From: Rhododendron vialii
Lineage: Eukaryota; Streptophyta; Magnoliopsida; Ericales; Ericaceae
NCBI RefSeq assembly: GCF_030253575.1
Contig: NC_080568.1
Location: 637,501-701,500, forward strand
Length of the DNA stretch: 64,000 bases
Reading direction: 5' to 3'
Shown: positions 23,092-34,694 of the stretch, in pieces
Position numbering within the stretch: the first letter of the stretch is position 1
How the letters are laid out: the number at the start of each line of letters is the position of its first letter
The notes under the pieces: model-generated
The model's input: the letters and a program-made list of their open reading frames with translations, nothing else
Told to the model about the DNA's origin: nothing
The model's database searches: none
Position numbers and translations under genes: made by a program

Positions 23092-23414
23092 GGGGTGACT
23101 GTTCGCAACCCTGTATTTTCTCCCTTAGCCCACTACATTTTGGTAAATGGTTGTTGAAAATCATACATAACATTTCGGTAAATAGCTGTTGAAAACAAGA
23201 TTATATTTCGGTAACTACATGTCGAAAATATGTTTAACCTTCGGTAAACAACTGCCGAACATATATTTTCGGTAAATAGCTGTTGAAAAAAATATTATAT
23301 TTCGGTAATTGTATGCTGAAAATGTATCTCAATTTCGGTAACTAACTGTCGAGTATAATTGAAAATTTTTAATAAGCTAAGGGAGAAAATACGGGGCTGC
23401 GAATAGTCGCCCCC
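23092..23414. mobile_element. MITE with internal minisatellite, upstream of UGT-5
   Basis: Terminal inverted repeats of about 37 bp start GGGGTGACTGTTCGCA and, at the other end, GGGGGCGACTATTCGCA, and run to TATTTTCTCCCTTAGC. The flanks AACGTTAA (23084-23091) and AACATTAA (23415-23422) are an 8-bp duplication with one mismatch, as in hAT elements. The core is made of about seven imperfect units of roughly 35 bp carrying TTTCGGTAA and TGTYGAAAA. The related flank at 63700 lacks the insertion. Confidence 0.75.
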
Positions 23415-23422
23415 AACATTAA

Positions 23423-24310
23423 TTTCTCATATTTAGAATAAGTAGTCTCCGAATTTTTTTTTGGGTAAATAGTAGTCTCCGATTTGATCATGAATAAGTT
23501 ACGTAGTAAACTTTCGACCAATGATTGAACAGACACCTCCTTCTATCTTTCTTTTTATTTGTTTGGACTAATAATCAATCACTTGGTTGATTGTTGATTT
23601 TTCTTTCAAGAATCAAGTATGGCATTAGCTGCCATGACCAAAATGAATCTAGCTTGTCTGCTGTCCAAATGTGCAGTCCAAGTGATCGCACTCAGCGGTT
23701 AACGTTTTCAATGGTCCAGATTTACTTTGAATATTTTATCGGTAATAATATACTTTTAAAAAAAAGATATAATAGATCTGAATCATTAATTGTCAATATA
23801 AACGGTTCAGATTAGACTGTATACCCTTCTCTGCGGTCAATTGCAGAAAAGCCAGATCCGACCAATATTGTATAATATTAATAGTCCAAAATTTTGAAAG
23901 AAGAGTAACAACATACGTGGAAACCGACTAGTTTCTCCGGCCAACTGGCTATGAGAGAGACAGCCACTCCACGAATAAAATACGGCCGGCCTGAAGTTTA
24001 AAATCTTTGGCATATAAAAAGGACCAAAAAAAAGAAAAGGAAAAAAAACCCTGCCACAAGCTCCACAGCAGATGATCAAAAAAAAAACTCCACAGCAGAT
24101 TAGGCTATTGCAAAAAAGTAAAAATAAATAATGCAATTGTAACCTGAACAAGCCAGTGTGTTTATTGGAATATGCCCTATTTATTATTCGGCCTTTTTCT
24201 GGGATAAGTATATGATTTCAACCACTGGAGTTGGAAGCTTTTTCAAAGAAACACATAGGGATTTTTGATTTTGCTTTTTCAAAGAAACAAAGAGGGATTT
24301 GATTTTTGAT
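23423..24310 (+). promoter_or_regulatory. UGT-5 upstream flank, shared with UGT-4 flank and window end
   Basis: Blocks of this flank recur at 63690-64000 (TCAAGAATCAAGTATGGC, CCGGCCAACTGGCTATGAG) and in part upstream of UGT-4 (17930-18100 and 19912-19940). The conservation across copies marks it as the ancestral duplication unit and the likely promoter region. No TATA box is convincing. Confidence 0.5.
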
Positions 24311-26153
24311 ATGGCGGTGAATGGTGGTGATAAGCCGCATGTGGTTTGTATACCATTCCCAGCTCAGAGCCATATGAAAGCAATGTTGAAACTAGCTAAG
24401 CTCCTCCACCATGAAGGCCTTCACATAACCTTTGTTAACACAGAGTACAATCACAAACGCTTTCTCAGAGTTAGAGGACCCAATTCTCTCGATGGCTTGC
24501 CAGATTTCCGATTTGAAACAATTCCGGATGGATTGCCTCCTTGGGATCCTAATACCCCCCAAGATTTACTTTCCCTTCGTGAGTCAATTAGAAAGAACGC
24601 ACTAAAGACGCCTTTTCTGAGCCTTGTTTCCAAACTCAATGACTCTAGCGCTTCTGGACCGGACATGCCTCCGGTTACTTGTATTGTCTCCGATGGTTTT
24701 ATGAGTTTCACCATCACAGCTGGTGAAGATCTGGGTATCCCTGTTATATTGTTCTATACTCTGTCTGCTTGTGGTTTCATGGGCTTTTATCAGTTTCGCA
24801 ATCTTCAAGAAAAAGGGCTTACTCCGTTGAAAGGTATGATATTTTTATGAGACTAACACTGTTTGCTTTGATGAAAAATATTTTCCCTCAAAGTGATGGT
24901 GCTGATGGTCGTAGTGATGATGGTGGATTGGAGACAGCCGAGTTATGGGTGGTGGTTGTAGTTGAGTGGTAGTGGTGGTTGACCGGTGGTATGGTAGTAT
25001 AGATGATTTCAATGAAAATCAATCCATTATTCAGACTTTGGCACATATTTTTCATTGACTTCTTTTTATTTTTCGCTCTAAACACTAGAAATGTATAACT
25101 TGAAAAAAGTTCTTTGCTGCGAAGTGTAATTGAAACCTTATTTTGCGATTGTGGTGAAAATTGCATGTTAATTTCTATGCTCATATATAATTCCTCTTGA
25201 GCGCAGATCCAAGCTATGTAACAAATGGGTACCTCGATACCATCATAGATTGGATTCCGGGAATGAAAGATATACGTTTGAAAGATCTTCCAAGCAATAT
25301 TCGAACCACGGAGTCAAACAATATAGGTTTCGAATTCTGCATGGAAGCAACCGAGAGGTCTTCAAAAGCTTCAGCAATCATTCTCCACACTTTTGATGCA
25401 TTGGAGCAGGATCTATTGGACACTTTAACGTCCATATTCCCATTTGTGTATTCCATTGGCCCGCTTCAATTACTATTGGATAAACTATCAAAGAAAGACA
25501 ATTCAGAGTCCATCGGATACAATCTGTGGAAAGAAGAATCCGAGTGTCTCAAATGGCTTGATTCTAAGGAACCCGGATCCGTAATTTATGTGAATTTTGG
25601 TAGCATAGCGTCATTGAATCAGAAACAACAGGAAGAGCTTGGGTGGGGACTTGTGAATAGCCACCATAACTTTTTGTGGATAATTAGGCATGATTTGGTA
25701 ACAGTTGATGAACCTGACTTTGCATTTTTGCCACCTGAATTGGCAGCAGCAATCAAGGAAAGAGGTCTAATAGTAGCGTGGTGCCCACAAGAGGAGGTCC
25801 TAAATCATTTGTCAATCGGGGGGTTTGTGACGCATTGTGGGTGGAATTCAACTATTGAGAGCTTGTCAGCAGGAGTGCCGATGATCTGTCTGCCATTTTA
25901 TGCTGATCAACCGACGAATTGCAGATACATTTGCACTGAATGGGAGGCTGGGATGGAGATTGGTGATGATGTGAAGAGAGATGAAGTGGAGAAAGTTGTC
26001 AGAGAGCTTATGGGTGGAGAGAAGGGAGAAAAAATGAAAAGCAAGGCTATGGAGTGGAGGGAATTGGCAGAGAAGGCTACTGGTCCAGATGGATCATCAA
26101 CTGAGAGTTTGAACAACTTGGTCAACAAATTGTTGATCTCCATGGGAGGCTAG
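24311..26153 (+). CDS. UGT-5: UGT85A-type UDP-glycosyltransferase, exons 24311-24833 and 25207-26153
   Basis: An intact 489-residue family-1 glycosyltransferase. Start MAVNGGDKPHVV at 24311; catalytic His21 and Asp128; PSPG box at about 366-409 with WCPQ, HCGWNS and a closing Gln. Exon 1 ends AAAG before GTATGA and exon 2 follows GCGCAG (373-bp intron). Two replacements stand out against the other copies: His for Pro in the IRPDL motif (IRHDL) and Pro for Gln directly after the PSPG box (ADQPTN instead of ADQQTN). Both lie near the donor-binding face and could weaken activity, though the frame is intact. The stop codon is only 50 bp from a copia LTR; the ancestral 3' flank now starts at 60914, so the transcript must end within the retrotransposon. 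Confidence 0.93.
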
Positions 26154-26202
26154 CATATGCAACTGTTCTCAGTATCCCAATGAGTACCTCTGTTTTCAGC
26201 CT

Positions 26203-26391
26203 TGTTATAACTATAATTATGGGATCTGATGTATATATTTTAGGAAGTTAATCCCCTTAATGATGTGATTTGATGTAGATAATTTAGGAAGTTTGAATCC
26301 CCTTGATTATGGGATCTGATCATTGTACTCTTGTATATATAGATGACTGAATATGAATAATATGTATTGAGAGTTTCTCTCAAACTTGTCA
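26203..26391 (+). repeat. Copia 5' LTR, followed by primer binding site
   Basis: This short LTR contains two imperfect tandem units around TTTAGGAAGTT[T]AATCCCCTT and a TATATATA near 26334. The primer binding site TGGTATCAAAGC (26392-26403) directly follows and matches the 3' end of initiator tRNA-Met. Confidence 0.92.
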
Positions 26392-26549
26392 TGGTATCAA
26401 AGCATTAAGATCCCTGTTTACCGTTTTGAGTACGTTCCCTTTTCTCATAATCCTTCTCAAGAATTTCATTTCATAAGAACACATTCCTGCTCTCTTTCTT
26501 CATAGAACACATTCCTATTCTATCTCTCCTCTTTTCAGTTGTGAACCTA

Positions 26550-26911
26550 ATGGCTACAGTTAGTAAAACCTCATCTTCCACTATAGAAGTAATAAAGAGT
26601 GCTGATGTCGTAGCTGCAAGTATTGATTCTTCCAGTCCCTATTTCCTACACCACTCAGATAGTCTAGGCACTATACTAGTTTCTCATCCTCTAAATGGAG
26701 ATAATTATTCTTCATGGAGTCGTGCTATGAGCACAGCGTTGAACGCTAAAAATAAACTATGTTTCATTGATGGTTCTTTGGAGATTCCTCCATCATCTAC
26801 AGCAAACCATCAGATTTGGAAACGTTGCAATGATATGGTGAAGATTTGGCTCCTCAACTCTCTTTCTGCCGAAATCGCTGATAGTGTGATGTATGAGACC
26901 TACGCTTCTGC
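26550..26911 (+). pseudogene. Copia gag, N-terminal part, cut by the chromovirus insertion
   Basis: The first in-frame ATG is at 26550. The translated part shows the copia gag pattern HPLNGDNYSSWSRAM and KNKLCFIDG. The frame stops making sense at 26911, where the chromovirus LTR begins, and resumes in the matching frame at 56586 once the 5-bp target duplication is discounted. Confidence 0.9.
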
Positions 26912-28681
26912 TGTCACGTCCTCGATTTTCAACATAAATATAGAGGGTTTTCATAAATAAAACCTCACAATTATCCTTACGATATCCCAAAAAGGATTTA
27001 ACAAGTCCATTTCCATAAATTACACTTTAAAGTTCAAATGTTTACAAAAAGTACATCATTGGCTCAATGGCCCCAAATTCAGCAAAAGTATCAAACGGAG
27101 TTACAAATACATCTTCCAAAAATAGGTTTACAAAGATGGCTAAGTAACTTCTTCAATGTTAGCTTTCAAAACCGTGTCCACATCCAAGCACTCCAAACAT
27201 GTTGCTACTGCCCTGTGTTAGTACCTGAAAATGATGGAGGGTCTGAGCTACACTAGCCCAGTAGAAAGCTCTAATCTAACAACGTATGCATATGAAATGT
27301 AGGAATAGTCACGAGATGAACAATGGCAGCAAGATCAAACGGATGGACAATAATAGCAGTTTGAATCCAACACTCCAATTTCAAAACCAATCGTGAGTCT
27401 TACCGAACAATCTTTGAAAAAAACACCATATGTCAAGACGTGTCTCGTACATGTGTCATAAGCCGAAGCTCTAACTGGGCCAATTAAAGGACCCCAATGT
27501 CCTCTGCCAGGCTCTTTACCCTTTCGGGATGTCTTGAAATATCAATTATGAGCTTATAACTCATACCGGGCCAATTAAAGGACCCCGATGTCCTCTGCCA
27601 GGCTCTTTACCCTTTCGGGATGTCCTGATATGTTCTCGTCGTGTCCGTAAGTTTCAAAATCCTTTTATCAACACGTTCGTATCGTTCAAATCCAACTTTG
27701 ATTTATAAAATGACTTTCGTAAAATCAAGTTCAAATGAGCTTTAAGGTCATGGATACGTCCAACGAAGTCATTAAGTACGAGTAATCAAGTCAAGGGATC
27801 ATTCAGGGAGTATTAGAATGGGTTGGAAGTGATTGGAACCCAAAACGGTGAAGTACGAAGCAAAACAGAAAATGCTGGAGATAAGCAACAGATATCGATA
27901 CCAAGGGAAATGGTATCGATACCATTTGGTCCAGAATCATTCCAGACGCAAGGGTATCGATTACAAGGGCCAAAGGTATCGATAACAATAGGTTTTCTGG
28001 GTTTTGGGGTTCAAAGGTATCGACACCTATGAAGATGGTATCGATAACAACAGGTTTTCTGGGCTTGGTAACGTAAAGGTATCGATAACGATTACCAAGG
28101 GTATCGATAACATAGCTGTTCGAGCAGATTTTCTGCAGATTTCAATGGGTTTCTCAACAACAATGACATCAACAACAATAACCACGATCAATGGCACAAA
28201 TCAAGCAATAGAAACAAGTCATAAACATATATTGATAGTTAGAACTCCCTACCTCAAGATTGAAGAACGAATTTGAATGATTTTCCAAGCCCTAACTCCA
28301 AATTTGGAAACGGAAGGATTCGGCCTCCACCGAGCTCAAATCGGCGATATACGGACGAAAATACGCGAAGGAGATGAAGGATTTGAGGTTGCTTTGTTGG
28401 AGTTTTGGGTTGTTTGGGTGAATTTTGGAGAGAGTGTAAAAGAGAGAGATGGGAGCCGAGAGGGAGAGGGGACGGGAGAGTGGTAGAGTGGAGATTGGGG
28501 AATTTTATTCCTTATGCTCACACACACATATGTTATACACACTTAGCACAAATCACACACTCACCCTTCAAATGCAACACTTTAACACATTGACCCCAAT
28601 CCTCAATTTTCCAAATCATTTTCCTCCTTTTATTTCTCGTAAAATATTTAAATCAATTTTACGAATTTACGGGTCTTTACA
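26912..28681 (-). repeat. Chromovirus 3' LTR
   Basis: On the minus strand it starts TGTAAAGACCCG and ends ACGTGACA. It contains a cluster of eight GGTATCGATACC-like palindromes at 27891-28112, a 91-bp-period tandem duplication at 27477-27631 (GGGCCAATTAAAGGACC...), and a TATA-like TATAAATC on the minus strand at 27702-27709. The palindromes therefore lie in U3, about 180-400 bp upstream of the TATA box. Confidence 0.93.
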
Positions 28682-28696
28682 CCCTACCCTCCTTAA
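28682..28696 (-). other. Chromovirus polypurine tract
   Basis: Read on the minus strand, AAGGAGGGTAGGG directly precedes the 3' LTR. This is the expected plus-strand priming site. A GAGGACGAAATTT stretch just before it is commonly seen at this place in plant chromoviruses. Confidence 0.8.
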
Positions 28697-28808
28697 AAAA
28701 AATTTCGTCCTCGAAATTTAAACAACCATGCTCAACTAAACCATACATCACATAGATATGCAATAAGTCAAATAATATGCGACGTCGGTATTAAACACTC
28801 ACATCGAT

Positions 28809-29421
28809 TCATTCCGGAAATAGATGCGGATACTTCTCCCTAACCTCATCTTCTCGTTCCCACGTCGACTCCTTGCTACCCTGATTCTTCCACAATACTC
28901 GCACTAGTGGTATCATTTTACCCCTCAACACTTGGTCACGCGTATCCAGGATACGTATCGGTTCTTCCCCATATGATGCGTCGGCTTCCAATTCGAGTTC
29001 GGACCATTCTAACACATGCGACGGATCCGGTTCGTACTTTCTTAACATAGATACGTGAAACACATCGTGCACATTCGATAATCTTGGCGGCAAGGCCAAA
29101 CGGTACGCAACCTCCCCGATTTTCTCGATAACGTCAAATGGACCGATATAACGCGGTGAAAGCTTTCCCTTCTTCCCAAAACGTGACAAGCCTCGATGTG
29201 GCGATACTTTAAGGAACACGTGATCTCCCACTTCGAATGATAATGGACGACGACGACGGTCGGCATAGCTCTTTTGTCGGCTTTGAGCTGTTTGTAACCT
29301 TTGGCGAATTATCTTGACTTGTTCGGTTGTTCTCCTTTGAGCCTCTAAAAGTCGTTGGCGAATCGATCTCATACTCTCGGTAGACTCTTTGATCATATCC
29401 GGCCCCACTAACGTAGCCTCT
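28809..29421 (-). pseudogene. Chromovirus integrase C-terminal part with chromodomain
   Basis: About 204 residues. The N-terminal half is the integrase tail, with the FEVGDHVFLKVSP motif and GKLSPRYIGPF. The last 60 residues, from PIRILD to EREDEVREKYP, form a chromodomain that is thought to guide integration into heterochromatin. The frame is cut at 29421 by the Tat insertion and its upstream part continues at 50339 on the minus strand. The open frame appears to extend 14 bases into the Tat LTR by chance. Confidence 0.9.
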
Positions 29422-31424
29422 TGTAGACACCCCATTCTGGACTATCCAGATAACGTTATTTGTCGATCGTTTATTTCCCCAATGATGATCTTAGTCGAAA
29501 ACAGTTTAAGGACAAAGGTGTGGTTGAGCTTTGAGCGTCCAGAACCTCCCTCAAAACCCCTTTCAAACCCTTCAAACCAGAGCCAAACAGCCCCAGCAAA
29601 ACCCAATTGGCATACGCCAGCGTCCTAAAGGCGTACGCCAGTCATCTGCCACGTGTCAGTCATCGACCAGTGGCCCATCTTTTACTGGCGCACGCCAGTT
29701 AATACTGGCGCACACCAGTCAAACCCAGTCAAATCAACTTTATTCAGCCACTTGGGCGGGACTTTTGTGCCACCCTGACGTCGGCCACAGTGGCCCCTGA
29801 TGATTATATCGGCCAGGCCCGCTCCCCCTCTCTCCTACACCCCCCATCAAGCCAAGTCCCATGCATTTAATGCATGGAAGGCTCCATTCCTCTTCCAACC
29901 AGCCAAACAAGGCCTTGGTCCCAGACTGATCTCAGTCTTTTTCCCCTATAAATACCCCCCTTGCATTCATTTGCAAGGGGTTAGCATCATTAAGAAGCAA
30001 AAAAAAAAAAGCTCCCCTCTCCTTTCTTCTTGCTTCTCTTCTTATTCTTCCATTGAAAGAGAAAGAAAGGAAGCCCACTTCCATATACCTCCACTGATAT
30101 CCAGTCACCATACAACATTCATCTTCAACCTCTAGGTTCTAAACCACCTTCAAACTTCAACACTCAAAAAGGTATACCACCTTTGCATCCCTTTCTGTTT
30201 TCGGCCCCTGAGGGGAACTAGCAAGGCCCAGGCTAGTAAACAATACTAGTCCTGGCCTTGAATTGGTAAAAATATAACAATCGTATCAGATGGAACATGG
30301 CGCACGCCAGTAATTCTATGCCGTACGCCAGTCATGGCAGTACGAGCACAACTGGTGTGGGGACCATGGATCGTCGTTCCTGTTGTTTTATCTTTCTGTC
30401 AATCACCCCTGCATGCTAAATAACCAGTTTATTGCTTTCTGTATGTTTAGAACTGTTTAGATATAAAGGTTATTGCTTATTCTATATCTGTTTGGAAGGC
30501 CTCTGGGATCCTTCTGGTCACGTTCCAGAGCCCAGATGATGTAAAAGTCAAGCACTGGATCAGGATCAAACCTGCGTACGGCAGTCCATGACTGGCGTAC
30601 GGCAGTTAAAGCCAGGTTCCAGTGGCTGGCTCTTGCATCTTAGTTCAGTCTTGGCCTCTTTTCTGTCCCCACTCTGTTTAGGGGGTTTCTTGTCTATGTT
30701 CTTGGCTTCAAGCTGTCTCATCTGTCTGTAAATGTATATATCCTGCTTATTTAACTGCATGGTTTGTCCTGGGTGTGCGCTGGTCCTTTTCCAGAGCCAA
30801 GAGGGTTGCAAACAAGGACTGTGAAACCAGATGAGTGGAGTACGCCAGTCCCCCTGTGGCGTGCGCAGGTCGTATCAACATGCAGTGGCTCGGCCAGTGC
30901 ATGCTGGTAGAACTTGCTCACGCCCTTGCGGGGCAGCGTCCTGCAATTTGTCCAGTTTGCTCAGTGCTTGTTCTCAATCTATATTTTAGCATTGCAATCA
31001 AGCCATCCATAAGCATTTTTATCACATAAATCACAACTTGTTAAAGTTTTAACCCCCCCCATTAACTGCTCCCCCGCACTAACTGGCTAAAGAATGATCA
31101 AATGAGAGAAAAATGCAAGCGCTTTTACAAAATGCCCGAGTAGAGACCGATCTCCGGATTGGGCGAGAGGGGTGCCATAAAACCCTTCCCCTCTCGTAAC
31201 CTGGCTCCCGAACCTCAGATATCGAAGGTGACGACGGACCGGTCCATGCCTTTTTCAAACTCAAACAAACGTGGCAAACGTTTTCGAGTTCGGTTCCTTG
31301 GGTATTCTTACCGCTAAAACCCGAGTGGCGACTCTGAATCGAGGCGTTTTGCCGCGCTTTTCCAACAACAAAAGGGGGCCGCACCCGATTTTACGAATAA
31401 AATTTCCGGGGGCGCGTGCCCACA
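29422..31424 (+). repeat. Tat 5' LTR
   Basis: A 2003-bp LTR. It contains about ten full or partial copies of the palindrome ACTGGCGTACGCCAGT (for example 29628-29641, 29684-29699, 29704-29719, 30319-30332, 30591-30606), four of them upstream of the TATA box. The R/U5 part carries the GGGGGCGCGTGCCCACA end. Confidence 0.93.
29947..29954 (+). promoter_or_regulatory. TATA box of the Tat LTR promoter
   Basis: TATAAATA in the context CCCCTATAAATACCCCCC. The same box is at 48855-48862 in the 3' LTR. The first four palindromes of the LTR lie 230-340 bp upstream. Confidence 0.7.
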
Positions 31425-31425
31425 G

Positions 31426-31443
31426 TGGCGACTCCGCTGGGGA
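31426..31443 (+). other. Tat primer binding site
   Basis: TGGCGACTCCGCTGGGGA starts one base after the LTR end. This motif is usual in plant Tat/Ogre-type elements. The matching tRNA was not determined here. Confidence 0.75.
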
Positions 31444-32904
31444 ACTATTGCGTTGATTGATATTTGGCGATTAATACATAATTGAACAATTCTCAAAAAG
31501 CTTGTCAAAACAGTACGCTCCGCGCTACTGAAGAACGGAATGGTAACGTAACAGGATCTCAGCATCCGACCAATCCGAACTGGGGCTTTTACTATTGTTC
31601 TCTTGTGTAGTTTTCTACAAGTATCAATTAACAAAAGTGAGCCAAGCTTCAAAAGGCATTTGTTTTCAAAAGCGTTGCATCTCTCTCTCATTTAATCATT
31701 CTTCGGCGTTCTCCGTTCGTATCGATGGTTGGTCAGCCCCGTTGAGGTGTTTTGGGTAACCGGCACAGTTTACTGGAGCCCGGGGTCCTCGAACGCCCAA
31801 CAACCTTGGACGATGATGAGTCGTACTACCGTTCGACCGTTGCTTTGCTCCACGCGTTGCAATGGGAGGTATATCGCGGCTCTAGTCAGAGGAACCCCTT
31901 TAAGCCAAAACCGGCCTCTACAGCGCGTACAATGCATTAGAACCTTTCAACATAAGACAGGAACCCGCAGGGTAGGATTACTTGTTTCTAACCCCATATG
32001 TGTTACTGCTTTCCCTATCGCATGCTTGTACATACATTCATGATCGTTTTGCGTAGGAGCATGCTAGGGCGGCTTTTAGGATGTCTTTTGTCGAGTCTGT
32101 CTTGCGCCCACTCGGCGTTTGCCTTGGACCGATGACGAGTCGTGCATCTCGATGTTGCACGTTACCAGAATTTTCAAATCCTTAATCCATGAGACTTCGG
32201 GAAATCGATACTTCCTAAGTCCTTGTCTTAAACCCCATTGAGGTTTCAAACCGAAAACTAGGAACAACGGAGAGAATGGCATGGTGCTTACACCACTCGG
32301 GTTAAAAGTGCTAATCACTTACACCAGGCTCCGGCACAGTGCTGCTTACGCCATTTCGGTTATAGTATCATGCCATCTACGCCGAGGTGTTCCAAAATCC
32401 AACTTTGAAACCTCGAGAGGGGAGGAAGTCAAAGACTTAGGCCGTCTTGGCATCCCTTAGTAACATTCGATTCAATCAAGGATACACCGTCGAAAAGAAA
32501 GTCCGAGGATTCCATGGCAATTGTCCGAGTGGCGTGAAGCAGACTCCCCCTAGTTGTAGAGTCTAGGAGGACACCGACGACGTTGGCATGATCATTTTTC
32601 CATTCTTGTCGATTCTATTCAAATAAAATGACCTGCAGGCTGTCACTGAGCTCTTATACTTTGCCGTCTAGTCATGTCGATGTCAAAGCAGAATTCCAGA
32701 ATCAAGAGCCAAACCTACTTGGGACCGTCCGTCGAGTCTGTTTGAGGATCTGATTTGGGGTTCGTCTTTCAGTCGACCGCGACGGAAGCTCTGGCCTGCA
32801 CTGTGTCACGAGAGGACTCGCCACCGACTACTCCGCACGAGTCCCCTCCGTCTACTCCATCTCCGCCAGCATCTCCCAAGCTTGTTAAAAAAGAAGTACT
32901 AGTC
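31444..32904 (+). other. Tat 5' untranslated region
   Basis: About 1.4 kb without a supported gene between primer site and gag. The gag frame is open from about 32755 (Ser/Thr/Pro-rich translation), but the first ATG in it is at 32905. A repeated GCTTACACCA/CTTACACCAGG pattern occurs near 32285-32350. Confidence 0.5.
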
Positions 32905-34676
32905 ATGGCGGATATCCCACCTCCGAATCTTGCAACCGTCCTAGCCGACCTGCAGCGCAACCTGGCCATCATGCAACAGAGAGCCGACCAGGCCGACGCC
33001 TCTATGGCCAATCTCCAAACCCTAATCGAGGAGCGACTTCCCCTGGTAGCAGGAGGGGAAAGAGGTGAAAGGCATGAACAGGGAGCCGCTGGCCAAGAGG
33101 AACCACTGATTGAGAATCCCGCTCCAAGCCCGGAAATGGCCGCTTTGGTCGCCAAAATGGCCAAGTTGGAAGAAACCGTAGCCAAATCCGAAAGAAAGGG
33201 TCGGGAGTACTAGACATGGACCGCCTCTGCCCATTTCCGAATGCCCGGTTGCCCGATCGGTTCAAAATGCCCGACTTTGCAAAGTTCGATGGTACTGGGG
33301 ACACGAAAACTCACTTGTTGGCCTATCATGGAGCCATGAAGCTGCATGGCGTCGAGGAGGATGCCATGGCTCAGCTATTTCCGCAAACTCTTGCCGGTCC
33401 AGCCTTCCAATGGTTCTTGTCGCTCGACATCTCCAAGAGGCGGACATGGGAGGACATTGGCACGGCCTTCAATGCTCAGTATAGCTACAACGCCCAACTC
33501 AAAATGACCACTCGGGAGTTGGAATCCACCAAGATGACTGCAAAGGAGTCCTTTGCAGACTTTATCCAAAGATGGAGAACCAAGGCCGCTCTCATGCCCG
33601 ATCGCCCAAGCGAGAAGGATCAGATCCGCATCATCTCCCGTAATCTGCAGCCCGACTTCGCCAAAAACCTCGTGTTGGTTCAGGGTGCAAACTTCGAAAC
33701 CTTCTATGACTCCGGGCTGGCCATCGAAGAAGCCCTTCAAACCGGCGTTCTGCCTAGGAGTGACAATTCCTCCTCCACCTCAGCCTCAAAATCAAAGCCC
33801 CGTGCATACACCGGGAACAGCACTACTTTGTTCGGTGGCAACAGTTACGCCAATGCGAACTCTGCTAACAGCCCCTCTGCCCAAAACCACATTGCCGACA
33901 TTAACCAAGTTCAAACCCCTCAAAGACCCCGAAATCGCAATCAACCCCGTAACTTCGTCAACTTCGAGGCGCCTCTCTCTTCGGTGTTGGAAAAGCTAAT
34001 CAAAACCGGGCACCTCAGGCCTCTAGCCCCAACTCCACTTCCTCAAAATCCACCCCCTAGCCATAACCCCAACGCTTTCTGTGCGTATCACCAAATGCCC
34101 GGCCATTACACCGACTCATGCTATCGCCTCCGTCATGCGATACAGGATTTGGTGGACAATGGCACCCTTCCAACTCCACCCACAAAGCCCAACGTCATCT
34201 CCAATTCCTTACCCAAACATGACCCTAACCCTCAAGTAAACCAGATAAACCTCAGCTCCACCATATTCAACCCCACCGACCATATTACCTCAACCTTCAA
34301 CCCAAGACCAATTGTACCCTTTCCCTCCGAACCAAGCATTAACATGATGGCGGCCGGTTGGGCCATGGAAGACAGAGCCAAGGAATGGGAAGAGCTTTGC
34401 AGTGATTGGACTGAACAATATAACATGGGATTCCCCGCGCACCCTCAGGTCAATCAAATGTGGCTAGACCAGTGGCAGGTAGAATGGAACGCGGCACAGG
34501 CTGATCCTCTGGATGGTCTCTCTTTGTTCGCGCTCTTTTACCAGCCCGAATTAAACCCCGTCGAAGTGGAAGCCGAGGAATACGTGTGGGATCCACAGCC
34601 TGGTGGATGGCAACTGGGTCAAGGTCTCGAGGCTGATGTGGACCAAAACGACTTCGATGAGAAGTACTGGGACTAG
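32905..34676 (+). pseudogene. Tat gag, frameshifted
   Basis: The capsid-type region begins after 33216 with FKMPDFAKFDGTGD and contains the QWFLSLD and TAKESFADFIQRW motifs of plant gypsy gag. A nucleocapsid knuckle with the Tat-type pattern C-x2-H-x4-H-x4-C lies at about 34080-34121. At about 33209-33213 one base appears to be missing: the upstream frame ends at TAG while the downstream frame opens at once. The TAG at 34674-34676 may be the natural gag end or a mutated sense codon, because the next part of pol follows in the same frame. Confidence 0.85.
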
Positions 34677-34694
34677 TTCCAAGAGGGGGAGGTT

